Below, in pieces: positions 1-8,305 of a DNA stretch of 64,000 nucleotides. The DNA is from Chryseobacterium caseinilyticum. Its GTDB lineage: Bacteria > Bacteroidota > Bacteroidia > Flavobacteriales > Weeksellaceae. Under the pieces are notes generated by a model. It did not search any database. It was not told where the DNA came from and was given only the letters and a program-made list of their open reading frames with translations. Every line of letters starts with the position of its first letter. The stretch's first letter is position 1. The stretch lies in contig NZ_JACYFS010000003.1 in assembly GCF_014837145.1 (NCBI RefSeq), positions 421,744 to 485,743 on the forward strand. The letters are read 5' to 3'. The position numbers and the translations under genes are program-made.

Positions 1-483
1 AGAGAGAAGAAAAGAAGGGTTTTCGAGGTAATCGGAAGAGTACATTTAGATAAAGCCAACAGAAAGTTTCCATCTGAAATTTCAGGAGGAATGCAGAAAC
101 GTGTGGCGATTGCCAGAGCAATTGTAAACCATCCCAAATATCTGTTCTGTGATGAGCCTAATTCAGGATTAGACCCATATACATCAAATGTTATTGACGA
201 TCTTTTGGTGGAAATTACGCAGGAGTACGACACTACAACCATTATCAACACCCACGATATGAACTCTGTAATGACGATTGGTCAGAAAATCGTTTATCTC
301 AGATTAGGAATTAAAGAATGGGAGGGAGACAAAGACATACTCATCACTGCAGGCAATAAAAATCTGATCGATTTCGTTTATTCATCAGAGTTATTCAAAG
401 AATTGAGGGAGTATTTACTTGAAAATAATAAAACGATTGAAAATACAATCACTAATATTGACGAAAATGAAAAAAGTTCTTAG
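1..483 (+). CDS. mlaF: ABC transporter ATP-binding protein, MlaF-like (5' end outside window)
   Basis: The frame is open to the window edge, so the start and Walker A lie outside; 160 residues are visible. The signature SGGMQKR (visible residues 28-34), Walker B LFCDEP with its D-loop (about 48-58) and an H-loop THDM appear in the right order. The region after Walker B and the C-terminus resemble MlaF, the cytoplasmic ATPase that powers MCE-type lipid transport with MlaE and MlaD. An MCE-domain gene lies at 27559-28512, not next to it. The last 17 bases overlap the start of the next gene, which suggests coupled translation. MlaF is a family inference; another importer ATPase is possible. Confidence 0.8.
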   Translation, partial: REKKRRVFEVIGRVHLDKANRKFPSEISGGMQKRVAIARAIVNHPKYLFCDEPNSGLDPYTSNVIDDLLVEITQEYDTTTIINTHDMNSVMTIGQKIVYLRLGIKEWEGDKDILITAGNKNLIDFVYSSELFKELREYLLENNKTIENTITNIDENEKSS

Positions 484-1096
484 CATCGCTTTAGTAGGAA
501 TTTCAATGGCAGCGTCTGCACAGATTTCATTAGCTGGAAAGGCCAATTTAATCTTTCCGACAGGTTCGCCATCATGGAAAAATATTTCAAATTCTGCCAC
601 TGCTGCATTTGAAAACAAAGGAAGTAATAATGTTGGTTTCAACGTAGGTCTTTCTGTAAAAGTAGATTTGCCATTAGGATTTTTTGCAATGCCTGAGGTG
701 TACTACACAACATTTAAAAACGAATTCACAGATCCGGTTTCCAACACCACTTTTGATGTGAAAAACAACAGATTAGATGTTCCGCTTTTGGTGGGGCATA
801 AGGTTTTAGGAAACACGCTTGGAGTGTTTATTGGTCCTGTGATGAGCTACAATTTAGCCAAGGAAGATACTTACAATGATTTTGTGGAAAATTCTAAAAA
901 CCAGTTTACAGTAGGTTATCAGTTTGGTGCACAGGTAGAATTGAAAAGCCTTATATTGAATGCAAAGTATGAAGGTGCTTTAACGAAAGATCAAAGAGAC
1001 TTTGTGAGAAAAGTAGGAGGTGCTCAGAATACAGAAACCATTCGTTATGACAACCGGGCTAACCTTTTTATGGTCGGCGTTGGATATAAATTCTAA
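467..1096 (+). CDS. Outer membrane beta-barrel (porin-family) protein
   Basis: This 209-residue protein starts with a signal peptide (MKKVLSIALVGISMAASAQ) and continues as alternating polar and hydrophobic strands ending in the aromatic pattern VGVGYKF, as in small outer membrane beta-barrels of Bacteroidota. An in-frame ATG at 419 lies inside the ATPase gene and would put 16 residues before the signal peptide, so 467 is the better start. The gene overlaps the ABC ATPase by 17 bases, so the two are probably co-transcribed. The substrate and function are unknown. Confidence 0.75.
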   Translation: MKKVLSIALVGISMAASAQISLAGKANLIFPTGSPSWKNISNSATAAFENKGSNNVGFNVGLSVKVDLPLGFFAMPEVYYTTFKNEFTDPVSNTTFDVKNNRLDVPLLVGHKVLGNTLGVFIGPVMSYNLAKEDTYNDFVENSKNQFTVGYQFGAQVELKSLILNAKYEGALTKDQRDFVRKVGGAQNTETIRYDNRANLFMVGVGYKF

Positions 1097-1114
1097 TCTG
1101 ATTTAAATTTAAAA

Positions 1115-1150
1115 ATAAAAAATCCTCAAATTAAACTTGAGGATTTCTGT
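1115..1150. terminator. Bidirectional hairpin terminator
   Basis: A perfect 10-base stem (AAATCCTCAA at 1120-1129, TTGAGGATTT at 1137-1146) with a 7-base loop sits between two convergent genes. It has A-runs on the left and a T-rich stretch on the right. It overlaps the stop codon of the minus-strand gene. Confidence 0.8.
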
Positions 1151-1448
1151 TTTGTTCTCTGTTGAGCTCTGCTTCCCGCTGTGCGATTTGCTGTGCTTTA
1201 AGTTCCATTTCAGCTTTTTCCTGCTGAAGCTGTTTATATTCTTTTCTCCGTTGTTCTTCTTTTATCGCGCTGCCTTTACTGGAGTAGCCTACAATTCCAC
1301 CGATGATTAACCCGATGCCGACGCCACCCATTACGCCCATCACATGAGGTAAACCAATTTCTTCAGTGGTAAAACCGTCAGTTGTAAGGTAAAAAAGCAA
1401 TATTGCCAAAGCTAAAAGTATAATTCCTGTTATTGATAAATTTTTCAT
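1131..1448 (-). CDS. Small membrane protein with C-terminal coiled coil
   Basis: This 105-residue protein of unknown function has two hydrophobic segments: residues 5-22, and a glycine-rich stretch at about 34-55 (GVMGGVGIGLIIGGIVGY). A highly charged Q/E/K-rich helix follows (about 62-100), likely a coiled coil in the cytoplasm. The stop codon lies inside the terminator stem shared with the upstream beta-barrel gene. No domain family was recognised. Confidence 0.65.
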   Translation of the reverse strand: MKNLSITGIILLALAILLFYLTTDGFTTEEIGLPHVMGVMGGVGIGLIIGGIVGYSSKGSAIKEEQRRKEYKQLQQEKAEMELKAQQIAQREAELNREQNRNPQV

Positions 1449-1470
1449 TGTTTTAAATTTAATAAGGATT

Positions 1471-1500
1471 AAAAAAGCCTGATTTCAAATAAAATCAGGC
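1471..1500 (-). terminator. Rho-independent terminator of the M48 lipoprotein gene
   Basis: The stem GCCTGATTT (1477-1485) pairs perfectly with AAATCAGGC (1492-1500). Read on the minus strand it is followed by six T residues. It lies 13 bases after the stop of the protease gene at 1513. Confidence 0.85.
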
Positions 1501-1512
1501 AATATTCTATGT

Positions 1513-2319
1513 TTAAAGTTTTCCTCCTGCCGCTTTGTAATATTCCAAAGCCTGCGGTAGATTTTTATTTAAACCTGAAATTCTCGTTTCCGGATTCGGG
1601 TGAGTGGAAAGGAATTCCGGCTGTCTTGCACCGGTTGAAGCAGCTTCCATTCTCTGCCAGAAAGGGATAGACTGTCTTGGGTCATATCCTGCCATCGACA
1701 TTAAATACAATCCCATTTGATCTGCTTCAGATTCCTGATTTCTACCATATTTTAATAGTGCCACTTGCGATCCGATTGGGTAAGCTGTTTCGAAAACTTT
1801 TGCCCATTGCGCATTAGAAATAGAACCACCTAAGATCTGTCCGCCATACTGAGCGACCATCGATTGAGAAATTCTCTCATTTCCATGGCCTGCTAGTGCA
1901 TGAGAGACCTCATGACCCATTACTACTGCCAATCCCGTATCGTCTTTTGTAATTGGTAAAATTCCTGTATAAACAGCAACTTTTCCGCCGGGCATACACC
2001 ATGCATTGATCTGTTTATCCTGAATTAAATTAAATTCCCAGGCGTAGCTTACCAAGTCAGCTTGTCTTCCGATACTGGTATAATATTTTTCGGCTGCGTT
2101 TTTTATTCTGTTACCTACATTTACAACTTTGTTTGCATCGGCAGTTCCTTTTACAACTTTAGAACCTGTAAGTGTAGTTTTATATTCCTGAGAAGCCATC
2201 GTAAGAATCTCAGAATTGTTCGCCAACTGTAGCGAAGACCTCCCTGTAATAGGATTTGTAGTACAAGCAGCAACTGCAAAAACAGCAGCGCCCATTCCTA
2301 AAAAGAATTTAGTTTTCAT
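1513..2319 (-). CDS. M48 family metalloprotease lipoprotein (LoiP/YcaL-like)
   Basis: This 268-residue protein has a lipoprotein signal (AVFAVAACTTNP), so Cys19 should be lipidated and the protein anchored to a membrane facing the periplasm. The zinc site HEVSHALAGH and the downstream glutamate in ESEADQMGLYLM are both present and intact. C-terminal STHPNPETR is also typical of M48 peptidases. The family degrades misfolded envelope proteins; the substrate here is unknown. It is a single gene with its own terminator. A second, unrelated-looking M48 gene is at 44248. Confidence 0.88.
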   Translation of the reverse strand: MKTKFFLGMGAAVFAVAACTTNPITGRSSLQLANNSEILTMASQEYKTTLTGSKVVKGTADANKVVNVGNRIKNAAEKYYTSIGRQADLVSYAWEFNLIQDKQINAWCMPGGKVAVYTGILPITKDDTGLAVVMGHEVSHALAGHGNERISQSMVAQYGGQILGGSISNAQWAKVFETAYPIGSQVALLKYGRNQESEADQMGLYLMSMAGYDPRQSIPFWQRMEAASTGARQPEFLSTHPNPETRISGLNKNLPQALEYYKAAGGKL

Positions 2320-2430
2320 TGTTTCGAGTGTTAATAATTGCAGTCTTACAATATTTATTCCAAACGGAAAACAAACATTATATTAGCATAAAATTTGTTA
2401 TGTTTAATGCTAATCTATTTATATAAAATT

Positions 2431-2979
2431 ATGAAAAAATATATTGTATTTATTCTGATGTTTGGATTTATCTTAAATTACCAACACATGAATGGCCAAA
2501 AGATGACTCAGGTACAGACAGATGCGTTGATCAATTCTGACGAGTTCAGTTTTCATGCCGAAAGAGCCAACCCAACCAATTATGATGTTATCAACATCGC
2601 TAACTCGTTGCCAAATGCACCGGCGATGAGAATGTTTCAACTGCAAGGCCAAGGTTATGGTTTTAGCATCAAAAAAAATGAATTAGAAGTCGTTCTTCCA
2701 TATTTTGGGAGAGTGTTTAATCCAACTTATGGTAATTCAAATAACAACAGTTACAGATTTACCTCAAAGGATTTTAAAATTGAAAAGACTCAAAAGAAAA
2801 AAGGAAAGTGGGTTTACAGAATTCAACCAAAAGATGTGAACAATGTAAGTGATATTTACATTGAGGTTTTCAAAGACGGGGGCGCACTTGTATCAGTAAA
2901 AAGCAACGACAGACAGCCTATTTCATACGACGGGTATATTTCGAAAACAGAAATTGAAACTGAAAAAGAAAAGCTCTAA
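2431..2979 (+). CDS. DUF4251 domain-containing secreted protein
   Basis: This 182-residue protein has an N-terminal signal (MKKYIVFILMFGFILNYQHMNGQ). The mature part matches the pattern of DUF4251 proteins from Bacteroidota: FSFHAERANP near the start, GYGFSIKKNELEVVLPYFGR in the middle and a C-terminal half rich in beta strands. The function of the family is unknown. An ATG at 2395 would add 12 residues before the signal peptide, so 2431 is preferred. The last four bases overlap the stop region of convergent meaB, with no terminator between them. Confidence 0.8.
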   Translation: MKKYIVFILMFGFILNYQHMNGQKMTQVQTDALINSDEFSFHAERANPTNYDVINIANSLPNAPAMRMFQLQGQGYGFSIKKNELEVVLPYFGRVFNPTYGNSNNNSYRFTSKDFKIEKTQKKKGKWVYRIQPKDVNNVSDIYIEVFKDGGALVSVKSNDRQPISYDGYISKTEIETEKEKL

Positions 2980-3962
2980 TTTTCATCTTTAAGAAATTTA
3001 TCAACAAATAATTTTGCTTCAGAGCTTGGATTTGAAATCTGTTCTGAAGCATTTTTTTTGTGCTGAAAATACGCTTCTTCAAACATTGTGTTTTTCTTCA
3101 GTGAAGCTAAAATATATTCCTGAACCCAATATTCAAAGCGTTTTTCAGACTGTTGTTTTCTTACCAGTTCAAATCTGTCAGATTTCTTTTTTAATGAAAT
3201 GAAATCATTTATTTTTTCAAAAACATCTTCCAATCCTTGATTATTTAATGCTGAACCTAATAAAATCTGTACCTTCCAGTCTTTCTCTTTTGGAGGAATA
3301 AAATCCAAAGCCCGTTTCAGTTCAAGTCTTGTGTTTTTAGCTTTTTGAAGATTGTCTTCATCAACTTTATTAATAAAAATAACATCGGTCATTTCCATAA
3401 TTCCCCGTTTGATACCTTGAAGTTCATCTCCGCCACCAATAATTTTTAAAAATAAAAAAACATCAGTAATATCTGCAACCAGAATTTCAGATTGCCCTAC
3501 ACCAACAGTTTCAATTAAAATATAATCATAACCTGCTGCTTCGCAGATCAACATCGTTTCAAAAGTGGCATTGGCAACACCTCCCAAAAATCCAGAACTC
3601 GGAGAAGGCCTGATGAAAGCATTTTCTTGTTTAGTCAATTCTTCCATTCTGGTTTTGTCGCCCAGAATACTCCCTTTGTTAATTGCTGAACTTGGGTCAA
3701 TGGCCAAGACAGCAACTTTTTTACCTTTTGAAATCGCTAACAGACCAAAATTTTCAATGAAAGTAGATTTTCCTGCACCGGGAACCCCTGTAATTCCAAC
3801 ACGAACAGATTTTCCGGTGAAAGGCATAATCTGTTTTAGCAGATCTTCCGCCTGCTTTCGGTGTTCGGCTTTTTTGCTTTCAACCAAAGTGATGGCTTTG
3901 CCGATCAGGCGTTTGTCGCCCGATCGTATTCCGTCGAAAAGTTCCTGTGTAGAGATTTTCAT
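2976..3962 (-). CDS. meaB: Methylmalonyl-CoA mutase-associated GTPase MeaB
   Basis: This 328-residue G3E-type P-loop GTPase protects and loads the B12-dependent methylmalonyl-CoA mutase. Walker A GVPGAGKST (about residues 59-67), the switch region AIDPSS, ETVGVGQSE and the base-specificity motif NKVDEDN are present. Length and motifs fit MeaB/ArgK throughout. The mutase genes are not in the window. Its 3' end overlaps the 3' end of the DUF4251 gene by 4 bases. Confidence 0.93.
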   Translation of the reverse strand: MKISTQELFDGIRSGDKRLIGKAITLVESKKAEHRKQAEDLLKQIMPFTGKSVRVGITGVPGAGKSTFIENFGLLAISKGKKVAVLAIDPSSAINKGSILGDKTRMEELTKQENAFIRPSPSSGFLGGVANATFETMLICEAAGYDYILIETVGVGQSEILVADITDVFLFLKIIGGGDELQGIKRGIMEMTDVIFINKVDEDNLQKAKNTRLELKRALDFIPPKEKDWKVQILLGSALNNQGLEDVFEKINDFISLKKKSDRFELVRKQQSEKRFEYWVQEYILASLKKNTMFEEAYFQHKKNASEQISNPSSEAKLFVDKFLKDEN

Positions 3963-4066
3963 CGGTTCAAAAATATAAAAATTAAAAACAAAAAAGCTTT
4001 GTGCCTGATCTTAATTTTAATGCTTCTAAATTAAGTTTTGGGAATACAGATTAAAAACTGAAAGAC

Positions 4067-4074
4067 TAATTTTG
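4067..4074 (+). promoter_or_regulatory. Candidate -7 element before the cytochrome c gene
   Basis: TAATTTTG fits the Bacteroidota consensus TAnnTTTG and lies 19 bases before the start codon. No TTG is seen at the usual 19-21 base distance upstream, so only the -7 half is supported. Confidence 0.4.
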
Positions 4075-4093
4075 TTTATTAAATAATAATAAA

Positions 4094-4390
4094 ATGAAAA
4101 AACTCATAGGAACTTCTCTGTTAGCAGCATTGCTTTTCGCGTCGTGTACACCAAAAGCGGTTGCAACAACTACAGCTCCTGCAGCAGCAGCAAGTACTTC
4201 TGAACAATTGGCTCAAGGGAAAACAATTTTTGAAAATTCTTGCAAAAAATGTCACGGTCTGCCAAAACCAGATGATTTTACTTCAGTGGAATGGGTTGGA
4301 ATTATGAATTCCATGGCGCCTAAAGCAAGACTTAATGATGAACAGCATCAGTGGGTGTACGACTACATTGTTTCAGCAAAAACAAAATAA
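4094..4390 (+). CDS. Single-heme cytochrome c lipoprotein
   Basis: This 98-residue protein has a lipobox LLFASC (Cys18), an Ala/Thr-rich linker (residues 23-40) and one heme-binding CKKCH motif (about 53-57). A methionine near residue 76 (NSMAP) is a candidate distal ligand. It should be a membrane-anchored periplasmic electron carrier. It is monocistronic, with a candidate promoter at 4067 and a strong terminator just behind. Its redox partner is not evident from the neighbours. Confidence 0.85.
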   Translation: MKKLIGTSLLAALLFASCTPKAVATTTAPAAAASTSEQLAQGKTIFENSCKKCHGLPKPDDFTSVEWVGIMNSMAPKARLNDEQHQWVYDYIVSAKTK

Positions 4391-4403
4391 GTTTATACAG
4401 ATT

Positions 4404-4440
4404 AAAAATCCCTTTCAAAATTATTTTGAAAGGGATTTTT
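4404..4440. terminator. Bidirectional terminator, 17-base perfect stem
   Basis: AAAAATCCCTTTCAAAA (4404-4420) pairs with the exact complement at 4424-4440 over a 3-base loop. A/T runs at both edges let it serve both the cytochrome gene and the convergent minus-strand heme-region transcript ending at 4442. Confidence 0.92.
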
Positions 4441-4441
4441 G

Positions 4442-4984
4442 TTATTCATCAGCTTTAATCTTATGTCCAAAGCTCAATAAGAGTTGTTTTAAACCGTCAT
4501 AAACGCTTTCGTCAACATCTATAAAATCCTGATTTAAGTTTTGGATAAATTCGCAGGAAAAGCAAATATTTAAAACCTCACGAATCTCATTTTCCCTGTC
4601 ATAAAAGACGATCGCATCACGATAAACCGGTCCGCACATCCATGACGGTATTTTTTCAGTTTTAATTTGAAGTATTTTAATTAATTCTTCTGACTCATTT
4701 TCATGCGGGTAAAACCTATTCAGTTTTTCTGCAGAAAAGTGAAGTTTGCGATTTTTATCAAATAAAAACTGAGTATTATTTAACAGTGAATTTAGAATTT
4801 CCAGTTCAAGATTTTCTTCTAAACTTAAATTTTCAAGTTTTGATTTGTTGATGAGTTGATTATAAAGTTCCTCTTTTTCGAGGATAACTTTTTCATAGTC
4901 TGAACCTCTTTGTAAAGAATAAGTTTCAAAATATTCAAAGTTAAAAACTTCTTTGAGCTCAGATAAATCAATATTAGAACTCAT
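4442..4984 (-). CDS. Hypothetical protein downstream of hemE
   Basis: This 180-residue protein is acidic and mostly helical with no signal or membrane segment, so it is probably cytoplasmic. The middle holds WMCGPVYRDAIVFYD, and CFSC (about residue 143) gives a C-x2-C pair. Its start codon abuts the hemE stop with no gap, so it is translated from the heme transcript and ends at a shared terminator. No known family was recognised; a role tied to heme synthesis is only suggested by position. Confidence 0.7.
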   Translation of the reverse strand: MSSNIDLSELKEVFNFEYFETYSLQRGSDYEKVILEKEELYNQLINKSKLENLSLEENLELEILNSLLNNTQFLFDKNRKLHFSAEKLNRFYPHENESEELIKILQIKTEKIPSWMCGPVYRDAIVFYDRENEIREVLNICFSCEFIQNLNQDFIDVDESVYDGLKQLLLSFGHKIKADE

Positions 4985-6016
4985 TTAATTATTCGGCTTC
5001 CAATCCACCACAGCTCTGATAAACGCTTCCGCATTTTCCAAAGGAATATTCGGTAAAATCCCGTGTCCCAAATTGGCAATATATCTGTCTTTCCCAAAAC
5101 GGTTGATCATCTCATGAACCATTTTTCTAATCGTTTCAGGAGTTGAATGCAGTCTTGATGGGTCAAAATTTCCCTGTAAAGTCACAGAATTGTTGGTGAA
5201 TTTTCTCGCAAGTTCAGGTGTGATCGTCCAGTCAACGCCCAATGCAGAAGCTTTAGATTTTGTCATATCTTCCAATGCAAACCAGCATCCTTTTCCGAAA
5301 ACTACAACATGCGTTAACGGTGCCAAAGCTTCAACAATCTGGTTGATGTACTGCCATGAAAATTCCTGATAATCCTGTGGAGAAAGCATTCCGCCCCATG
5401 AATCGAAAACCTGAACCGCAGAAACGCCTTTTTCAACTTTTCTTTTCAGATAAGCAATCGTTGTATCTGTAATTTTCTGTAATAATTTATGCGCAGCTTC
5501 GGTTTGCAGGAAACAGAACGATTTAGCAATATTAAAATCTTTAGAACCTTTTCCTTCGATGCAGTAACATAAAATCGTCCATGGTGAGCCGGCAAATCCA
5601 ATCAAAGGAATTTCATTGTCCAGCTTTTCCAAAGTCATTTCAATGGCGTCGAAAACGTATCCTAAAGTATCGTTCACATCAGGTACTACCACATTTTCAA
5701 CCTGTTCTGCAGTTCTGATGGGTTCATCCAACCAAGGTCCGACAGATTCTTTCATTTTAAAATCAATTCCCATCGCCTGAGGAACTACCAGAATGTCCGA
5801 AAACAAAATCGCTGCATCCAAAGGAAATCTTCTGATAGGCTGAACGGTGATTTCGGAAGCCAGTTCAGGAGTCTGGCATCTCGTAAAAAAGTCGTATTTG
5901 TCGCGAAGTGCAATGAATTCCGGTAAATATCTGCCTGCCTGTCTCATCATCCAAACCGGCGGTCTTTCTACAGTTTCGCCACGAAGTGCTTTTAAATATA
6001 GGTCGTTTTTAATCAT
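4985..6016 (-). CDS. hemE: Uroporphyrinogen decarboxylase
   Basis: This 343-residue cytoplasmic enzyme removes four acetate carboxyl groups from uroporphyrinogen III to give coproporphyrinogen III. The N-terminal signature [16 protein letters not shown] (about residues 18-33), the [12 protein letters not shown] loop, [11 protein letters not shown] and the C-terminal [11 protein letters not shown] are all present. The gene is full length. It lies 30 bases after hemD and directly before a 180-residue unknown gene. Confidence 0.97.
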   Translation of the reverse strand: MIKNDLYLKALRGETVERPPVWMMRQAGRYLPEFIALRDKYDFFTRCQTPELASEITVQPIRRFPLDAAILFSDILVVPQAMGIDFKMKESVGPWLDEPIRTAEQVENVVVPDVNDTLGYVFDAIEMTLEKLDNEIPLIGFAGSPWTILCYCIEGKGSKDFNIAKSFCFLQTEAAHKLLQKITDTTIAYLKRKVEKGVSAVQVFDSWGGMLSPQDYQEFSWQYINQIVEALAPLTHVVVFGKGCWFALEDMTKSKASALGVDWTITPELARKFTNNSVTLQGNFDPSRLHSTPETIRKMVHEMINRFGKDRYIANLGHGILPNIPLENAEAFIRAVVDWKPNN

Positions 6017-6017
6017 A

Positions 6018-6045
6018 ACTTAGCTTTTGGCTTCTGGCTCATGGC
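6018..6045. repeat. Short AGCCA/GGCTT-type spacer repeat
   Basis: The 30-base hemD-hemE spacer is made of near-repeats of TTGGCTT/CTGGCTC. Related short runs occur at 16376-16410 and 61958-61980. It is too short and degenerate to define alone. Confidence 0.35.
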
Positions 6046-6046
6046 T

Positions 6047-6724
6047 TTAAAAGCTCAAGTTTGCCGACAGCATTTTTAATAAATCTTCTAAATTGTTTTT
6101 TCTACTGGTAAAAATTTTATTATCAGTAAATTTTTTTAATTCATTGGAGGTCGTTTCTCCAATCGAAAAAAGGAGTGTATTGTCCAGAGAATTATTTTTC
6201 GCAAAACTACGAACTCCGCTTGGGCTAAAAAAAACTATAGCGTGATATTTCTCAGTAATTGCCGGATTGAGTTCTTCTGTGTCATAAACCACCACTTTTT
6301 TATACTGAATATTTTGCAGCGGAAGTTTCTTATCCAACACATCGAGCGCGAGATTTCCACAGAAATGAATAAATTTTTCCTGTGAACACTTTTCAGTAAT
6401 AAATTTTAAAAGCGTTTCTGCATTTTTTAAAACCTTAAAAGTTCCGAAACCGTTTTTCCTAAGTTCTCTCTTGGTTTTTTCGCCGACACAGTAAATTTTG
6501 TTGTAGTTTTTTGATGTAAAATCTTCATCGGGCATAAAACCGTTTTCAAAAAAACTTTTTACACCGTTTGCACTTGTAAAAATCAGTGAATTGCCTTTTA
6601 AATCAAAACTTTTTACAGGTAGGGATTTTATTTTGATGACCTCAATACAGTCAAATGAAAATGCACTTCCGAGCTTTTCGGAAATGTATTCTTTGTCTGA
6701 ATTTTTGGTAAATAAAATGTTCAT
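6047..6724 (-). CDS. hemD: Uroporphyrinogen-III synthase
   Basis: This 225-residue protein closes the linear tetrapyrrole hydroxymethylbilane to uroporphyrinogen III. HemD is poorly conserved, but the two-domain pattern is visible: LIFTSANGVKSFFENG, YCVGEKTKRELRKNGF, a central linker, then VVFFSPSGVRSFAKN and FSIGETTSNELKK. Its place directly before hemE supports the call. A 111-base repeat-rich spacer separates it from the amidase gene upstream. Confidence 0.88.
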   Translation of the reverse strand: MNILFTKNSDKEYISEKLGSAFSFDCIEVIKIKSLPVKSFDLKGNSLIFTSANGVKSFFENGFMPDEDFTSKNYNKIYCVGEKTKRELRKNGFGTFKVLKNAETLLKFITEKCSQEKFIHFCGNLALDVLDKKLPLQNIQYKKVVVYDTEELNPAITEKYHAIVFFSPSGVRSFAKNNSLDNTLLFSIGETTSNELKKFTDNKIFTSRKNNLEDLLKMLSANLSF

Positions 6725-6835
6725 TGTTTTTTAATGCAAAGAGCGAAAAGGTTTTTTTTGATTTCTATGCGTATATTTTTAAGTTCGCAAAGGCGTTTCA
6801 CTCAGCTAAGGCTTAAGTATTTTACAAAAATAATT
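6725..6835. repeat. Degenerate GCAAAG-type intergenic repeat
   Basis: The spacer holds AATGCAAAGAGCG and TTCGCAAAGGCG, which resemble the ends of the better preserved element at 51293-51446. No gene or clear promoter is seen. Confidence 0.3.
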
Positions 6836-7492
6836 TTATGGTTTATCTTTTAATTTCAAATCTGAAACTTTCTGTCTCACTTTATTCATAAATTCTTTTC
6901 CGGGATCCTCTTTTCCTGTAAAATATTTCGGATCAGATTCTTTCCACAATTTTGAATTTCTGAAAACTCCGTATTCTGAGTGGCCGATGAGGTATTCGAT
7001 TTTATATTTTTGAGTTAAATATCTGACTAATTGCGCGTTTGCTTCCACTTGTTTATCTGTGAGTGGCTGACTTTTACTACCTATATTTTCAACGCCGATG
7101 GCGCAGTAGTTTAAACCAATCGTATGCCTCGCAAATTGATTCGGTTCCATCAGTTGGTAAACCGTGCCGTCTCTGTCGATGATGTATTGTGAGGAAACGT
7201 TGAGCGTGCTTTGTTTTTTTAAAGTATTTCTGGCACTTTCAAGATGTGTGTTGTTGAAATATTTAAAATTGCTTTCAACAGTTCCGCCTGCGGTGTAATG
7301 CAAAACAATCATTTTGGGAACGATTGTAGGTGTTTTCTGAATCAAACCATGATGATCCTGTAAATATTCCAGACTTAACCGGATTCTTTCCGGTGAATAA
7401 TTTATGGGTTTTTCGACAATTTTTAAACCTGAATTCTGTGCAGAACTGAAATTTAAAACAAATATAAAGAGAAGGAAAATTACCTTTTTCAT
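6836..7492 (-). CDS. Secreted N-acetylmuramoyl-L-alanine amidase (Amidase_2/PGRP type)
   Basis: This 218-residue protein has a signal peptide (FLLFIFVLNFSSAQN) and should cut the bond between MurNAc and the stem peptide in the periplasm. Zinc ligands are expected in VLHYTAG (His) and FARHTIG (His), with the third probably the Asp of KEDPGKEF. SQYIIDRDGTVYQLM and GVENIGSKS match the AmpD/PGRP fold. Only 6 bases separate it from the DUF1287 gene before it, so the two form one unit set inside the heme gene run. Confidence 0.88.
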   Translation of the reverse strand: MKKVIFLLFIFVLNFSSAQNSGLKIVEKPINYSPERIRLSLEYLQDHHGLIQKTPTIVPKMIVLHYTAGGTVESNFKYFNNTHLESARNTLKKQSTLNVSSQYIIDRDGTVYQLMEPNQFARHTIGLNYCAIGVENIGSKSQPLTDKQVEANAQLVRYLTQKYKIEYLIGHSEYGVFRNSKLWKESDPKYFTGKEDPGKEFMNKVRQKVSDLKLKDKP

Positions 7493-7498
7493 TATAAA

Positions 7499-8080
7499 TT
7501 ATTTAGAATATTGGTAATGTCCCGTAACCGTAAATTTAAACAGACAGTCTTCAATGACCTGTCCGCCACCGATATTGTGAACAATTAAATACCGTTTTCC
7601 GTCCGTTGATTTTTTGTTGACTACAATTCCGATATGCGTTAAATTTCCTGGAAGAAGCCACGTCACGATATCTCCGGGAGCGTAGAGTGCCGGGTTGGTT
7701 TCGATAGATTTTGATTTTCCGAATTTGGCAAAGAACACTCTTAAATTAGGAACTCTTCGATGGTCAATATTCGTGTCAGGTCTTTTCAAACCCCAGTTTT
7801 TGGGATATTTTGAAAAGTTTTTTTTCATATCTTCATGTACTTCCTTCTGAAGATCAATTCCTATTTTTCTGTACGCGCGAATGACAACATCTGTACAAAC
7901 ACCTTTGTCAGCAGGAACATCTCCGTTCGGATATTTGATTGAAAAGTAAGCGGGATCGTAAACGACACGATCTTTCGTTAAACTTAATGCAGCATCAGAT
8001 AATTTTTGAGCAAACTGATTCTGAGCATTGACAGTAAAGAAAAAAAACAGAAGAATGAGTATGGAAAGATATTTTTTCAT
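7499..8080 (-). CDS. DUF1287 domain protein (NlpC/P60-like fold)
   Basis: This 193-residue protein has a signal peptide (KKYLSILILLFFFFTVNAQ). The family markers are GVCTDVVIRAYRKIG, with a candidate catalytic Cys, NIDHRRVPNLRVFF, PGDIVTWLLPG and HIGIVVN, with a candidate His. DUF1287 is thought to be a papain-like family related to cell-wall peptidases; activity is inferred. An ATG at 8119 would add 13 residues before the signal, so 8080 is preferred. It is translated just ahead of an amidase, supporting a cell-wall role. Confidence 0.82.
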   Translation of the reverse strand: MKKYLSILILLFFFFTVNAQNQFAQKLSDAALSLTKDRVVYDPAYFSIKYPNGDVPADKGVCTDVVIRAYRKIGIDLQKEVHEDMKKNFSKYPKNWGLKRPDTNIDHRRVPNLRVFFAKFGKSKSIETNPALYAPGDIVTWLLPGNLTHIGIVVNKKSTDGKRYLIVHNIGGGQVIEDCLFKFTVTGHYQYSK

Positions 8081-8305
8081 CAGTAGGAAATTTGAAGATA
8101 GAATTTCTGTAAAGTTCAAAAATTAAATCCAAACAATACAGAATCTGAAATATAAAGAAATGTTAAGATTTAAATCAAATCGTAATCAAGCAGTCTCTTA
8201 AATGAATTTCGCCAGAAATTTTCTTGAAAAACCTTCAAAGCTGAAAATCTTACTGTTTCAATAGCGATATTGTATCTTAAATCTTAAATCTTAAATTTTA
8301 AATTG

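Noticed and set aside
3565..3978. A 137-residue plus-strand frame over meaB
   Set aside because: It is antisense to conserved MeaB motifs and is a codon-use shadow.
6725..6835. A small RNA or riboswitch before hemD
   Set aside because: The spacer is explained better as a degenerate copy of the GCAAAG repeat; no conserved aptamer-like stems were found.
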